Assembly: GCA_947184155.2 (NCBI GenBank)
Contig: CAMXCT020002358.1
Coordinates: 385,001-449,000, forward strand
Direction of reading: 5' to 3'
DNA: 64,000 nucleotides
DNA from: Cladocopium goreaui
Lineage: Eukaryota > Sar > Dinophyceae > Suessiales > Symbiodiniaceae
In this document: positions 1 through 12,860 of the stretch, piece after piece
How the letters are laid out: every line of letters begins with the position of its first letter
Numbering within the stretch: the stretch's first letter is position 1
Program-made: the position numbers and the translations under genes
The notes under the pieces: model-generated
What the model saw: the letters and a program-made list of their open reading frames with translations, nothing else
Database searches by the model: none
What the model was told of the DNA's origin: nothing

Positions 1-189
1 CACTGGTTTATGGTAGATATAACGAACTAGTTAATGGGAGTTATTTCATGGTTTATAAACCAACTAACATCACTGGGGGCCCCATCCTGTAGTTAACTAG
101 TTAGTAACTGGGGTTTGTTTACCTTCTATATCCCAATGAAATAAGCCATTTACTAACTAGTTGTCCCTAACTCCATGGCCCATCTAAGT
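1..189. repeat. Family-B fragment (1-91) followed by family-F fragment (94-189)
   Basis: 1-91 ends GGGGGCCCCATCCTGTA, the right end of family B. 94-189 ends ATGGCCCATCTAAGT, the right end of family F. Confidence 0.7.
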
Positions 190-242
190 GGGTTAATTTA
201 CCACAGGGTATCCCCTATAGACATCTATGGAAAAACACATCG

Positions 243-385
243 ACAGCCGTTGACTCCACCTTCGGGCTGCTCCACTTCCATGAGACGTCGCCCCGCAGCA
301 GCGGCGCGGGCGTCGTTGATCGCCTCGGTGACGGGCGCCAGTCGTGGTACCATAGGTGGTGCCATAGGAAAAGTCATAGGAAAAT
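243..385 (-). CDS. Exon-like GC-rich island, possibly next exon of the RND-like gene
   Basis: Minus frame reads MVPRLAPVTEAINDARAAAA, then GRRLMEVEQPEGG. GC content is far above the flanks. Boundaries are unclear; a GT donor occurs after CCCGAAG. Confidence 0.45.
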
Positions 386-924
386 GGGGATTTCATGGGA
401 TTTATAACTTTTTAAAACTGATTTATGATAGCGTTGTTGGCAAAGATAACTCCAATGTCATGTGAATAAAGCACCCTGTATTCAATTGTGGGGCAGCCCA
501 AAATCCATGGGTTCATCATTTTCTCATGAGATTTTGGATTTTGAATGAAGATAGGTATCTGGGGGTCAATCTTTCCTTTCCAAACACGCCCAACAATCAT
601 CATACTGTTGGTAATCCCATGGTTTTCGCTTTATATCCCTCAAAACTCAAATCTCTATTGTTCTTGGCTAACCTTCCATTTCTGCCGGTCAAATCCCCTA
701 TTACCCCACTTAGAAGTGCAAAACCAGTGAACTAAGCGGGTATATAACCGTGATTATACCAATTTTTTTACCTGTGGCCCGCACACGCATGTGGGTTTGT
801 CTGAAAATAGGGAACAAGTAAGTAATGTCACCGTGGCATCCCGAAAAACAAACACCGTAGTTGATCACGATTTTCACCAGGAAAATATGCGAAAATCTGG
901 TGAGATATCCCCTTTTTCAGGTTC

Positions 925-1036
925 CGCCAGAGTAGCTTTTTGCCCGTCCCAAAACACGTAAACGACGCAGACGCCCTGCCTGCACGATAGAATTGAAATT
1001 CAGCGATGCAGCGCTGTCTGAGTCCATGAAGGAGTC
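925..1036 (-). CDS. Exon following the TM exon (DSFMDSDSAASLNFNSIVQA)
   Basis: Begins right after TTTAG, phase 0, and continues the TM exon as NTDF-DSFMDSD, a typical start of the large loop in this type of protein. The frame closes at TGA 924-922, so the donor is close before it (GGCG|GA). Confidence 0.6.
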
Positions 1037-2155
1037 CTAAATCTTGGCGCGGCCATTGAGGACAGCGGAGGGTAATAGTAATCCATGTGAAACCCATATT
1101 TCCATAATAACCATCCATAATAATCCATGAAATTTGGGTTTCACATTGAAATGGATTATTATGAATAATGATTCCATGGATTATTGTTATTTCATGGATC
1201 AATAGTAACAACATGAATTTGTAATGATATTCCATGCATCAAACTGGGGGCAAAACCAGTTTTTAAAGCCGGTATTGGATGTTTCCATATACCAAAGGGG
1301 TACTGAAAACCCCAAAATTTATTCAACGATGATTGGCTAGCGGAAAACCAGCATTTTTGGTACTGTGAATCGTGGGATTCTCTGTAAATGGTAGCCCTTT
1401 TCATCCATTTTCCATAGCCATGGCTGGGAAATCCCCGTATAAAAATGGCATTTCAATGGGAACATTATCCAACATGTTGGTAAAGCAATAATCAATCCAT
1501 TTTTATTGGTTGGTGGTTGAGCCTACCCCTCTGAAAAATGATGGAGTTAGTCAGTTGGGATGATGATTCCCAATATATGGAAAACATCAAACATGTTCCA
1601 AACCACCAACCAGTCATCCATTTTCCATAGCCACGTTAGAGGCAAAGAGAAGGTAATCCCTATTGCTCCGTTAAGGTGCGATTCGCGTGGAGCGTGGAGC
1701 GAGTTAACCATGGAAAATTAGGGACATTACCGCAGTGTATCCCAATTTATATCAATTTATCAACCATTCTCAAACATTCTTGAACCATATAAAATCAACA
1801 ACCCCACATTGCATTGGGTACCACAAAGTGGGGCCCCCTAGATAGCTAAGTTGGTTTATAACTCCAATAACTATGGTTTATGGTATTTAACGAACTAGTT
1901 ATTGGGGCTTATAAACCAACTTAGATATCTTGGGGGCCCCACATTGCATGTTTTTTTTTAAAACAAATTATCAACCATTCTCAAACATTCTTGGACCATA
2001 TAAATTCTAAAACCCCATTGTATTGGGTACCATTTTACTATCCATTAACATCCATTGACTATCATTAACATCCAGTAACATTGACTGTAGACATATCATC
2101 CATTGACCATGTTTTTTTTTACTACTTTAAAGGGTTCTTTTAAAAACCGAGTTTC

Positions 2156-2290
2156 AAAGTCGGTATTCAACACGATGGGCGCGCTGGTGACGCCCAGGCC
2201 GATCAAGCCGAAGACCGCCAGAAGGGTCATGGACAACACCAGGCAGGGACAGCGAAGCACCAAACACCAAGGCATCCCAACGCGAAATTT
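2156..2290 (-). CDS. Exon with first membrane helix of an RND/Patched-like protein
   Basis: Phase-0 exon of 45 codons: KFRVGMPWCLVLRCPCLVLS, then MTLLAVFGLIGLGVTSAPIV, then LNTDF. The long hydrophobic run followed by LNTDF is like the first TM segment and start of the first loop in Patched/Dispatched/RND relatives (family call is inference). Acceptor is CAAG; donor GA after GACTTT. It joins the 3762-3865 exon upstream and the 1036 exon downstream in phase, giving NTDF-DSFMDSD. Confidence 0.7.
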
Positions 2291-3761
2291 CTTGAAGCCA
2301 AGCCATACAGAACCTTGGTTCAATGGGAGATCTTCAGGATCCAATCGATGGAGGTACGTTAGTACCATATGTTTGGCCATATTTTGAGTGTATATCCCCT
2401 TACATAGGCCTGAAAAATAGGCCTTATATATGGTAGGTACCTCCAATTTAGGATCCTGGAATGGCCATTGATTGGTGAAACACAAAAAGCTGGTGAAAGG
2501 TACAAGTATCCCACAAAGGTACTGTTTTTGTGGTTTCTATTTATATAATCCATGAAACCACTAATTATATAATTATGAAATATAAATCACCAAGCCACAC
2601 AGAAGCTTGGTGAAACAGCCTGATAGGTATCCCACAAAGGTCTTTGTGGTTTATAATTTATAATCCTTAAAATCAAAGGTAAGGTGAAACACAAAAGGCC
2701 TGATAATGGGTAACTGCTGGTAAACTAACAGTTTGCGAACTGGAAAGTCACCACTGTACGATGATCAACGAACTAAATGACCATTTTCAATAGCACACTG
2801 TCAAATTACCGGAGGGCATCCTACTTAGTGGTTTATAATCGTTAACAATATATAACCCAAATGAAAATTCCGGATATTCTGGAGATATTTCATGATATTT
2901 CCACTAATCTAACTGCGGGTATAAACCATTTACTAAGTGAGATGCCCAAGTAGGTAGCTAAGTTGACTCAAAAACTTCGCGAATTCTCGATGGTTGATGG
3001 GGGTCATGCACTTGACTATAGACTATTTTTATGTATTTTTTGGGCGAAAGTCAAGCAACAAACTTTTATTGTTGATGAAAGGGAGCACAACAAAACTAGC
3101 TTTATAGCCGGTTGGTGGTTTCAACTCCTCTGAAAAATATTAGTCAGTTGGGATTATTATTCCATATAGTGTGGAACATAAAACATGTTCCAAACCACCA
3201 ACCAGATAGGGTTTATAAACCAACACACATGTCACTGGGGTACCTGATCTATCCTGATCTTGATGAAAAACCGCCGGTTCCCGGTGGAAAAAACCTCCAG
3301 AAAATCCGCCGAAAAGGGGAGTCTCAGATCTCAGAAATCCAGGAAATCTGGCTCGGAAAGGGACCCCCCACAGACAATTTCTCCAATTCTTTGGTGTTTT
3401 TTTACTGCAAAATTGGTTCATTCTCCTTCTTAAGAGAGATTTGATGGTGGAACTGTGGATGGGCCAGCGAAATCCTGCACCACTTGATAGATGGTAAACA
3501 TCCCCTTATTCATAGGGTTTCAACCTTTCAACCAAGGTGGTACAGGATTTTTCCATCCACAGGAATCTCTAAACTAACAGTTTGCTATTGAAGCCATGGC
3601 CCAGTCGAAAGTTCGTGGATTTACCCAGCTACATAGCATGGTGGATCTTTCCAGTTCGTTATGTTAGTTAATCACCATTTTTCATCCAAGATAAATCACC
3701 ATTTTCCATAGTTTTTTGTATGTTTACCAGGCCGGGTAACTTCCTAAATTTAAGGCTTCAC

Positions 3762-3865
3762 TCTCCACTCTTGTCGCTTCCTTATAACTTGGTCTCGCTC
3801 CAAGACACGCTCAGAATCGAGACATTCCTGCCCAAATGCTGGCGGAAGAACAGAATCCGTTACCC
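3762..3865 (-). CDS. Exon upstream of the TM exon
   Basis: After ATATCAG, two bases then 34 codons (VTDSVLPPAFGQECLDSERV, LERDQVIRKRQEWR), GT donor. Phase 0 at its end fits the TM exon. The basic KR residues just before the TM fit a cytoplasmic side. Confidence 0.6.
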
Positions 3866-4520
3866 CTGATATAAACGAGGATTGAACCACTGTACTCCCA
3901 TCCCCCTAATATTAAACACCCCCTAAATGGTCCCAAATATGTGTAAATCCACCCACACTACGGTTTATGGGGGTATTAGGGGGATAGGATTAGTGATTAG
4001 TGGGATACGGGCCTGTTTGAAGATGGGGTATACCTCCGAATGACAATTTTACTAGGGACAATGATGATTCAGAATTATCCGATTTTCAGACAAACCCTAT
4101 ACTACTGGGGATTAATATAATGGAAATATGAGATATGTACTTCTGCAATATCATAAAGCAAGGCAAATCCAGTGCTTGTTCCTAATTTCGACCAAAACCT
4201 GCGCAGCAAATAATATATTCTCACACAAATTTGATCATTAACTCCCTATTGTCATATTGTACTGCATTATCAAATCTCACCAAAATCCCGTTTTCCCTAG
4301 GAACGCTCCCCTTAAAACCTCTATGAGCAGGAAACTCGCCATCTTCACCCAGTAAAACTCACCAAAACCCCCCGTTTTTTCACGGAAAACTCGCCCAGTT
4401 TTACCGGTTGGTGGTATACCTACCCCTCTGAAAAATGTGAGTTCGTCCGGTTACTATTCCCAATGGAAAGTCATAATCCATTCCATGGTTCCAGTCAGCA
4501 CCAACGAGTTTTCTCCGTTC

Positions 4521-4677
4521 CATCTTTCGGCTCCTGCAAGGCTTTCTTCATGAGATCGCGATTCCGTCCACCCCGCAGCCGGATCTGCTGTGGCCCTGGT
4601 GGCCCCACCGAGAGCAGAATGCTGCTGCGGTCCCAGGTGTAGTCTCCGACGGTCACCTGGAAGCGGAAAATCTCGCT
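4521..4677 (-). CDS. Exon, unknown protein (RFQVTVGDYTWDRSSILLSV)
   Basis: Strongly GC-rich island open on the minus strand: EIFRFQVTVGDYTWDRSS, then GPPGPQQIRLRGGRNRDLMK. A GA donor after GATG would join the next exon in phase 1. A truncated family-A MITE (4405-4492) abuts the 3' side. Confidence 0.6.
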
Positions 4678-4696
4678 ACCAAGACGCTCCCGATTT

Positions 4697-5045
4697 TGGT
4701 GGTAGATAAAAACCTACAAAACTGGGTGATTTTTAGGGTAAATGCTGGTAAATGCTGGTAAATGCTGGAAGATGCGGGTAAATGCTGGTAAATGCTGGTA
4801 TATGCTGGTATATCCATCTATTACCATTCTCCAACCATAGAAATCCATAGAAGATGTTAATCTGGTTGCTGGTATACCTACCCCTCTGAAAAATGATGGA
4901 GTGAAAGTCAGTTGGGATGATGACATTCCCAACTGAATGGAAAGTCATAATCCATTCATGTTCCAAACCACCAACCAGCTTCAGGGTGCTGGTACATAAA
5001 AACCTACAAAACTGGGTGATTTTGTTCGGGTAAATCTTGCTGGAA
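4697..5045. repeat. Repeat family H with AAATGCTGGT array
   Basis: CTACAAAACTGGGTGATTTT followed at 4737-4820 by about eight tandem 10-12-mers AAATGCTGGT. Related stretches at 4985-5045, 27540-27630 and 51955-52030 (there ending AATATTCCAGCACGATGGAG). A family-A MITE lies inside (4862-4978). Confidence 0.6.
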
Positions 5046-5596
5046 TACTGGGAAAATATCATGGGACAATGACCGCATGATAACTGATAAAATGAAGGTT
5101 TTTCCATGGCAGTTTGAGATGGCTTTGTATGGTTTTATATGGGTGTCATGATGGCATATAAATGGAATACTCTCCAGTAAAAATAAACATAGACCCTGCC
5201 AAATAGGGGTTTGAAGATTAGTTTCCATTAAAAATTGGTGATTCTCAGGGTCTATGTTAATTTACCAGAGGGTAATGGTAATGGTTATTCCAAGATGTTC
5301 ATAGGGAAAGAGATTAGACTAATGGAGACAAACCAAGTCATTGTCATCTGTTTATAGGGATTCGCAGGGATATATTGGGGAGATGTTAAGGGAATATCAT
5401 GAGATATTATCTGGTAAGCATACAAAAAACTATTGAAGCCATGGCCCAGTTGAAATAGTTGATTTACCCATTAAACATGGTGGATCTTTCCAGTTCCTTA
5501 TGTTATAGTGAATCACCATTTTTCATGGGAAAATCCACGATAAATCACCATGTTCCATCGGTTTTTGGTATGTTTACCAGGCCGGGTATATGAAAC

Positions 5597-5679
5597 CGGT
5601 CCCATTTATAGCGAAATCTAAGTGGGACATCCCCAACATCGTCAACGGAGGTTTCTTGAAGGCTGGGAAAATCCAGAAA
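5597..5679 (-). CDS. Exon, unknown (FLDFPSLQETSVDDVGDVPL)
   Basis: Clean CTTCAG acceptor and GT donor; 27 codons plus two bases. A family-C MITE begins about 10 bp past the donor. Confidence 0.6.
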
Positions 5680-6134
5680 CTGAAGGGGAGATATATGCTG
5701 GTGTCTAATAGTTAAATGGGATGATAACAAAAATGATATATATATATATGGTTTCTTTATAGATGATATATGGTTTCTAATAGTTACCATCTGGTTATGA
5801 CTAACATAGCCATGGAACATCCCAAAAATAAATGGAGGTTTCTAGCTGGGAAAATCATCTATAAATGGACCATCTATACCATGGCTATGTTAAATAACCA
5901 GAGGGTAAATGGGATGACAATATATGATATATGGTTTCTTATATTAGATATATGCAGTTAGATGATATATCGAACTACCATCTGGTTATGACTAACATAG
6001 TTTTTTAACAGTTTGCCATGGAAAGAGCCACCATTTTTCATAGGTAAACCATCTATTTCTATGGGCCATTTCCCATGGCCATGTTAAATAACCAGGGGGG
6101 TAAATGGATTCTAAATTCGAGAGCAATGTATTTT

Positions 6135-6225
6135 TCTTCTTCCATGTTTCCATCATAAACTGAAAGCCCCCGACTTTGGGATTGTAGCAACCCTCCCGTC
6201 CCCAAAAAAACGGAACGGCACAATT
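6135..6225 (-). CDS. Exon-like island (NCAVPFFWGREGCYNPKVGG)
   Basis: After TTTCAG the minus frame reads NCAVPFFWGREGCYNPKVGG, then FQFMMETWKK. Donor uncertain. Confidence 0.45.
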
Positions 6226-6849
6226 CTGAAATGGTGGTAACACCAACCTTTCTGTCCTTTTTTGGGGTTACTATATTCCATTTGTAGATATTGGAAGCTG
6301 ATCAAAACATATGTACTTACCTGTAGTTTCTACTAAGCGGGACAATCCTCCAATGTCCTTCACACATCAGCATGCTCAGTGAAAACGCAACTGTGGATTC
6401 GAATCTGACTAGTGACTAGTTTCTGTTCATAGATTCCGCAAATAAATAATGGATGTAACAATAGGATGTAAAGAATCACCTTCAGAAAATCTCTGGTTGG
6501 TGGTATACCTACCCCTCTGAAAAATATGAGTTCGTCAGTTGGGATTATGAAATTCCAACTGAATGGAAACAACATGTTCCAAACCACCAACCAGATCTGA
6601 ATCTGAGAGATTCTCCAAAAGATTTCTCGTGATTTCTTGTGATTCCTCTCCAGTTTTTAGACAGGGGGATCCAGTACAATGGTTTGGTTCTATGATTTTT
6701 TGCAAGGAGCATCAACTATAAATGGATCATCAACTATACGTGGATTATCAAATATAAATGGATTATCAACTACAGTAACTACAGTATAAATGGATTGTCA
6801 AATAAACATGGATTATCAAATATACATGGATTATAACTTACATAACCCG

Positions 6850-6990
6850 GGATTTTTCATTTCCCTAGAGGAATTCCCTAGGAATGTGCTCACCCCAAGC
6901 GTTGCCCCTATTGTGGGAAAACGAAAGAAGGAAATCACTGGATTTGGCCGCCATGAAACGTTGCATTGCATTCCACTACAATAGAACAGA
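6850..6990 (-). CDS. Possible exon, weak
   Basis: Non-repetitive island. One minus frame reads MQCNVSWRPNPVISFFRFPT, then IGATLGVSTFLGN; a plus frame is also open. Strand and boundaries are not settled. Confidence 0.25.
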
Positions 6991-7319
6991 ATACACATAC
7001 ATACAAATAATTACTATGATATATATATATACTTGGCAAATCCAAGATATACTTGGTGAAACCCCAGCGACCAGCCTCCATTTATGGTCAATATTCCAAA
7101 ATCAATGGGAATTTCAGGATCCTAAAATGGAGGTACTGTACCTCCATTTATGTTTACCAGGCCGGGTATATCAATCCATGATCAATGGAAAAATACAATG
7201 TGAGGCCCCCCAGTGATGTTAATTGGTCTATAAGCCCCAATAACTAGTTCGTTATAAGTACCATAAACCATAGTTATTGGAGTTATAAACCAACTTAGAT
7301 ATCTTGGGGGCCTCACATA

Positions 7320-7870
7320 GTATGTGTATGTGTATGTGTATGTGTATGTATAGCCATACATACATATATACAGTATATATTCCCCATCTAAATATAGCAT
7401 GTCATAGTATATACGGTATGATATATACGTATGATATCAGAGTAATACACGGTATATTACTAATTATAGTTATATACGGTTAGATATGATATATAGTTAT
7501 ATTACTATTATAGTTATATATCATACCACCTAACTATAATATATGGAATGATATATAACTATAATAACTATTATGCATATAACTACAACTCCCCTATTGT
7601 TATTATGGGTTACATATATCTATAATAACTATAATAACAATAGTCTATGATATTTATAACTTTTATAACTATATTTAAATGGGGTTGTAAAACAACTTAT
7701 AACTGGGGGGGCATCCTGTATGTGTATGTATAACCATATATATATATATCATACAGTATAATTACATATATATATATATAATATAATTGCACTATATATA
7801 TATATATGTATATCATAGTATGTGTATGTGTATGTATAACCATGTACATATGTACAGTATATATTCCCCA
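7320..7870. repeat. AT-rich simple-sequence tract
   Basis: TGTATG and TATA microsatellites with degenerate ATAACTATAATA runs and a family-B fragment at 7683-7720. No gene seen. Confidence 0.6.
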
Positions 7871-7898
7871 TCTATTCATCACAGCCGTTCCCTCTTAC

Positions 7899-7997
7899 CC
7901 ACCCCAGCTTTCACCTCGCGGGTCACCAGCGGCTTCTTCTGCGACCAGTCGATGCTGTTGATCACCTGAAAGATCTCATCTGGAGTCGCCTCCGCCC
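7899..7997 (-). CDS. Exon, unknown (EATPDEIFQVINSIDWSQKK)
   Basis: GC-rich island between CGCAAG and a consensus-like donor (GGTGG|GTAAG). Frame reads EATPDEIFQVINSIDWSQKK, then PLVTREVKAG. AT-rich sequence on one side makes it stand out. Confidence 0.6.
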
Positions 7998-9451
7998 CTT
8001 GCGGAAACGCGCACCATGACGCGCATGGTGGTGGATGGATTTAGTCGGAAAATCTGAGGAAAATCATCTAGAGAATTCCCTGGGAAGAGGTTTTAGTGGG
8101 AAAATCTAAGGAAATCATGGAACTAATATGGAGGTTGAACAGGAACATCCTACCGGAATATGTGGGGTTAGTGGGACATTTTGTCAATGGTCATTTCAGG
8201 AACCGAAATTGATTGGAGGTACCTACCATAGAAAAAAGGCCTATTTTTCAGGCCTAAATTTCAGGGAATATCCCCACAATTCATATAGCCAAACATATGG
8301 TACTAACGTACCTCCATATACCTCCATAAATTGGATCCTGAAACTCCCATTGAACCATATCAACCATACCTAACATCAATAAACATCAATTAACTATGGT
8401 TTATGGTACAGCATCTCCATTTTAGGATCCTGAAATTCCCATTGATTTTGGAATATTGACCATAAATGGAGGCTGATCGCTGGGGCTTCACCAAGTATAT
8501 CTTGGATTTGCCGGGTTTTTTTCCGAGGATCACCGTAATTTTCTAAGTCATGGGGATACCCCCAATCCTCCAGTCATCATGGATGACTATGACATTAAAA
8601 CAACCATGGTGACGTGGGCTTCCCCATGTAGGATACCTACATATCCAAATGTGCTATGGTCAATTGACCGTTGCAGGGCTTAATATGGGTCCCCTGGTCA
8701 TCCGCAAGGTCAGTTTCAGAGTATTTCAAAGCCATGGTTGATGGTTTTTCATTTTTTCCAACATCTTAAACATTTAAAATCATTCAGTACTACGGATTGT
8801 TATACATCCTAATCAAGAAACTACAGAAACCATTGAAACCATTGGTACTTTCAATCAACTAACAATCCACTATCAGCATTGCTAATCTTAGATACCCTGC
8901 AAAAAGTTAAATTCTTTGCTGATTAGTAGATATTCCCATTAATACCAAAAGACTAGTTAGGATTAGTTTGTATCCATGTAAGATTGACCTAGAAACCACT
9001 ATCAGGAGGTTTCCTAAAAAGTAGTACCCTAAACCATCCCAGGACCATCCTGGTCATTTGATCATGTGGGGATTAAACCCATAGGCCCACGGTACCCCCA
9101 ATATCTCGCTGAATGGTTCATTTCATGGAAAATCCCCATCAAAAAGGCCGATTTCGGGGAATCCCCCCGTTTAGGAAACCTCCATATTCATATAGAATTC
9201 ATTATTAGCCCCTTATGATCCCATGATTGCCATGATTGTTACTGTACCTGCTGAAATAATCCAGCTATTGGGTACCTCCCATTTATGGAAACCCCCATAC
9301 AGGATGGGGCCCCCAAGATAGCATTCAGTTGCCTAAAAAAGTGGTTGAATTCAATGGTTTATGGTAGATATAACTTGATATAACGAACTAGTGAATGGAT
9401 GTTAATGGGGTTTATAAACCAACTCATAGTCGGGGGGCCCCATCCTGTATT

Positions 9452-9551
9452 CAATGGCCATTTCAGGAACCTAAATTGGAGGTACTGTACCATATAAGGC
9501 CATATTTTCTGGGGATATACCTCCGATTTAGGTTCCTGAAATGGCCATTGA
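9452..9551. repeat. MITE family E, representative copy
   Basis: Inverted ends TCAATGGCCATTTCAGGAAC and its complement, enclosing GGAGGTACTGTACCATATAA. Other copies: 2325-2478, 7089-7147 (part), 8183-8475 (rearranged), 15778-15880, 26700-26850, 27846-28045, 52435-52585. Confidence 0.8.
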
Positions 9552-9566
9552 TGTATGGAAAGCTCC

Positions 9567-9666
9567 ATTTTTTTAGCTGCCGGATCCTCCATCTCTCCAT
9601 AAGAACCCCATTGCCTGCAGGAGCTTTGCTGCAGCAGCGTCGTTTGGGCGCGGTCACGGGCGGGTC
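9567..9666 (-). CDS. Exon, unknown (DPPVTAPKRRCCSKAPAGNG)
   Basis: After AACCAG; frame DPPVTAPKRRCCSKAPAGNG, VLMERWRIRQ. Basic and Cys-containing. Lies just beside a family-E MITE (9452-9551). Confidence 0.55.
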
Positions 9667-9909
9667 CTGGTTTCGAGGGATGGAAATCACGATGAATGGA
9701 TGGAAATGTTGCGATTTCACCATGAAAAATTGTGGTGTTTCACCAACAAACATGGTTTAAGAATCAAAAAAGTCATTTCACCAACAAAAAATGGCTGGTT
9801 GGTGGTTGACCAAAACCCCGCTGAAAAATGATGGAGTTCGTCAATGGGAAGGATGACATCCCAAATATGAAATGGAAAATAAAAACGTGTTTGAAACCAC
9901 CAACCAGAT

Positions 9910-10012
9910 ATTCTAGAACATCTATACCATCCATTAACCATCCATTAACCATCCACTAACCATCCATTAACCATCCATTAACCATCCATTAACCATCCAT
10001 TAACCATGCATA
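9910..10012. repeat. Tandem 12-mer CATCCATTAACC
   Basis: About eight near-perfect copies directly after a family-A MITE. Confidence 0.75.
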
Positions 10013-10439
10013 TTCAATATGCATTCATTGGGAGTCACCAACCAGAATGAGATTTAAGTAACCAACATGGTGGAAGAATGGAGCTAATGATAGGGGGAAA
10101 TCATGGTGATATCAGTGATATACCTATTTTTTTAATCTATCCACAGAAAAACATACGGAAGTAGGTCATTGGTTTCAGCTCCAGGCAAATAATACCTGTT
10201 TAAACATGTTTTTCAACATATGGAATTGTGGATGGAACTAGAATGAACATGGAATTTTTCACCATACTGAGGAGAAACATGCACTTAATGGATGCTTGCT
10301 GGTAACAACTATGCAATGTGGGGCCCCCTAGTTGTAAGTTGGTTTATAAGCCCCAATAACTATAGTTATAAGTAGAGAGCGGGTAGTCATGGGGGGCGAG
10401 GTTGTGAAAGTCCTGATTTTGTTATATTTGTCACTAAAT

Positions 10440-12030
10440 TCAGAATTATATCAGTCATTACATTAATCATAATATTAACCATTGTAATATTCATTATATA
10501 AGTCATGAAATGAATCATTAGATAGGACTCATGATATTAATCATTATATTAAGCATTAAATGTATGTAAAAACATTATAATAGTCACTTTATAAACCATT
10601 TAAAGAATCATTCAACTTAATCACTATAGTTATCATTCTATGAACCAATTATATCATTCTATTTATCATTCATTAATCATGATATTAATCGTTATATTAG
10701 TCAATAAATGAAAAAATAATATCAGCCATTACATAAATCATTATATTAATCATTTTATTAGTCATTAAATGAATCATGAAATGAATTATTATATTTATCA
10801 TGAAATGAATCATTATTTAAGTCATAGTACAGAAAATTGTACTACCCATTAAATTAACCATTAAATGAATCATCATATGTATAATCATTATTTTAGTCAT
10901 ATTAAAAATCATTGTATTAGTCATTTTATTAACCATTATATTAGTCATTCAGATTAATCATTATACTATTCATTATACTAGTCATTGAATTAATTTTTTT
11001 ACTAGTCATGGTATTCATCATTTTATTCATCATGATATGAATCATATTAGTCATTATATTAGTCATTGTACTAATCATTTTAATATTCATTATACTAGTC
11101 ATTGTATTTGTCATTAAATTAATCATTATATTAATCATGTTATTAATCATGAAAAATACATATATAATCATTATATTAGTCATTATATTAGCCATTTTAT
11201 TTATTGTTACATTAATCATTAAATTAATCATGATAATAACCATGAAATTAATCATTATATCAATCATTGAAATCATCATTATATTAAATTAATCATCATA
11301 TTAATCATTTCATTAATCATTCAATTAAGTATTATATAAATATTATCCTGATATTAGTCATTATTTAAGTCATTAAATTAATCATAATATAAAGTATTAT
11401 GTTCATCATTATAATAGTCATTATTTTAATCATTTCATTAATCACTATATATTCAACATTATATTAATCATAAAATTAATCATTACATTACGCGTTGTTT
11501 TCATTTATATATTCATTAAATTAATCACTATATAAATCAGTATATAAACCATTAATTTAATCATTACATCAATCATCAAAATCACAACTATTTTGATCAT
11601 GAAATTAATCATTTTATTAATCATCACATTAATCATTATAGTAATCATTATATTAGTCATTATATAAGTCATTAAATGACTCATTAGATACATCATTATA
11701 TTTATCATTATATGAATCATGATATTAATCAGCATATTAATCATTATATTAGTCATTATATAAGTCAGTAAAAGAATCATTTAAAAAAAATATTCATCAT
11801 TCTATGAATCATGTTATTTATCATTATATTAGTCAATAAATTCAAAATTATATCAGCCATTACATAAATCATTATATTTATCATTATATGAATCATTATA
11901 ATAATCATTTTATTAATAGCAATGATATTACATTGATCATTATATTAGTCATTTTATGAACCATGATATTATTTTTTAAATAAATCATCATATATATATA
12001 ATCATTATATTAGTCATGATATAAGTCATT
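10440..12030. repeat. Degenerate ATTAATCATT / TATTAGTCATT array
   Basis: About 1.6 kb of 10-11-bp degenerate units (ATTA-TCATT). Open frames in it (MINIMIN-like) are low-complexity artefacts. Confidence 0.85.
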
Positions 12031-12188
12031 AAATGAAGTTTGGTTTTCCATGTTTTTTTTGCAGTTTGGCCTGGGGAGCGCAAGTGTGCAAATTGTAGAG
12101 ACGCGCATTTTTTTTTGAGAGGTACTGTGATGAAAGCATCTTCACATGAAAAACAAAAAAACATGGAAAAACCAAAAAAAAACAAAAA

Positions 12189-12860
12189 GTTCAGACCCAT
12201 GGGCAAGGTCTGGGGAGAGGCCTGGCAGGGGACATGGGCCGAACTTTTTGTTTTTTTTGTTTTTTTTTGTTTTTCCATGGTTTTTTGCAGTTTAGCCAAA
12301 ACCTCGAGAAAACCAAAAAAAACAAAAAAAACAAAAAGTTCAGACCCATGGGCAAGGTCTGGGGAGAGGCCTGGCAGGGGACATGGGTCTGAACTTTTTG
12401 TTTTTTTTGTTTTTTTTTGTTTTTCCATGGTTTTTTGCAGTTTGGCCAAAACCTCGAGAAAACAAAAAAAACCAAAAAAAACAAAAAGTTCAGACCCATG
12501 GGCAAGGTCTGGGGAGAGGCCTGGCAGGGGACATGGGTCTGAACTTTTTGTTTTTTTTGTTTTTTTTGGTTTTTCCATGGTTTTTTGCAGTTTGGCCAAA
12601 ACCTCGAGAAAACCAAAAAAAACAAAAAAAACAAAAAGTTCAGACCCATGGGCAAGGTCTGGGGAGAGGCCTGGCAGGGGACATGGGTCTGAACTTTTTG
12701 TTTTTTTTGTTTTTCCATGGTTTTTTGCAGTTTGGCCAAAAACTCGAGAAAACCAAAAAAAACAAAAAAAACAAAAAGTTCAGACCCATGGGCAAGGTCT
12801 GGGGAGAGGCCTGGCAGGGGACATGGGTCTGAACTTTTTGTTTTTTTTTGTTTTTCCATT
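12189..12860. repeat. Five-copy ~150-bp tandem repeat, each a long hairpin
   Basis: Units begin GTTCAGACCCATGGGCAAGG at 12189, 12338, 12488, 12638 and 12778. Each has arms AAAAAGTTCAGACCCATG and CATGGGTCTGAACTTTTT extended by A/T tracts, so every unit can fold. The spacer GCAGTTTGGCCAAAACCTCG separates units. Confidence 0.85.

Noticed and set aside
3260-3440. Plus-strand frame with KPPVPGGKNLQKIRRKGESQ
   Set aside because: Neither strand gives splice sites or a convincing protein, and part overlaps repeat flanks; not listed as a gene.
10941-11780. Minus-strand frames of the type MINIMINLMINVM
   Set aside because: Direct translation of the ATTAATCATT array; no real protein composition.
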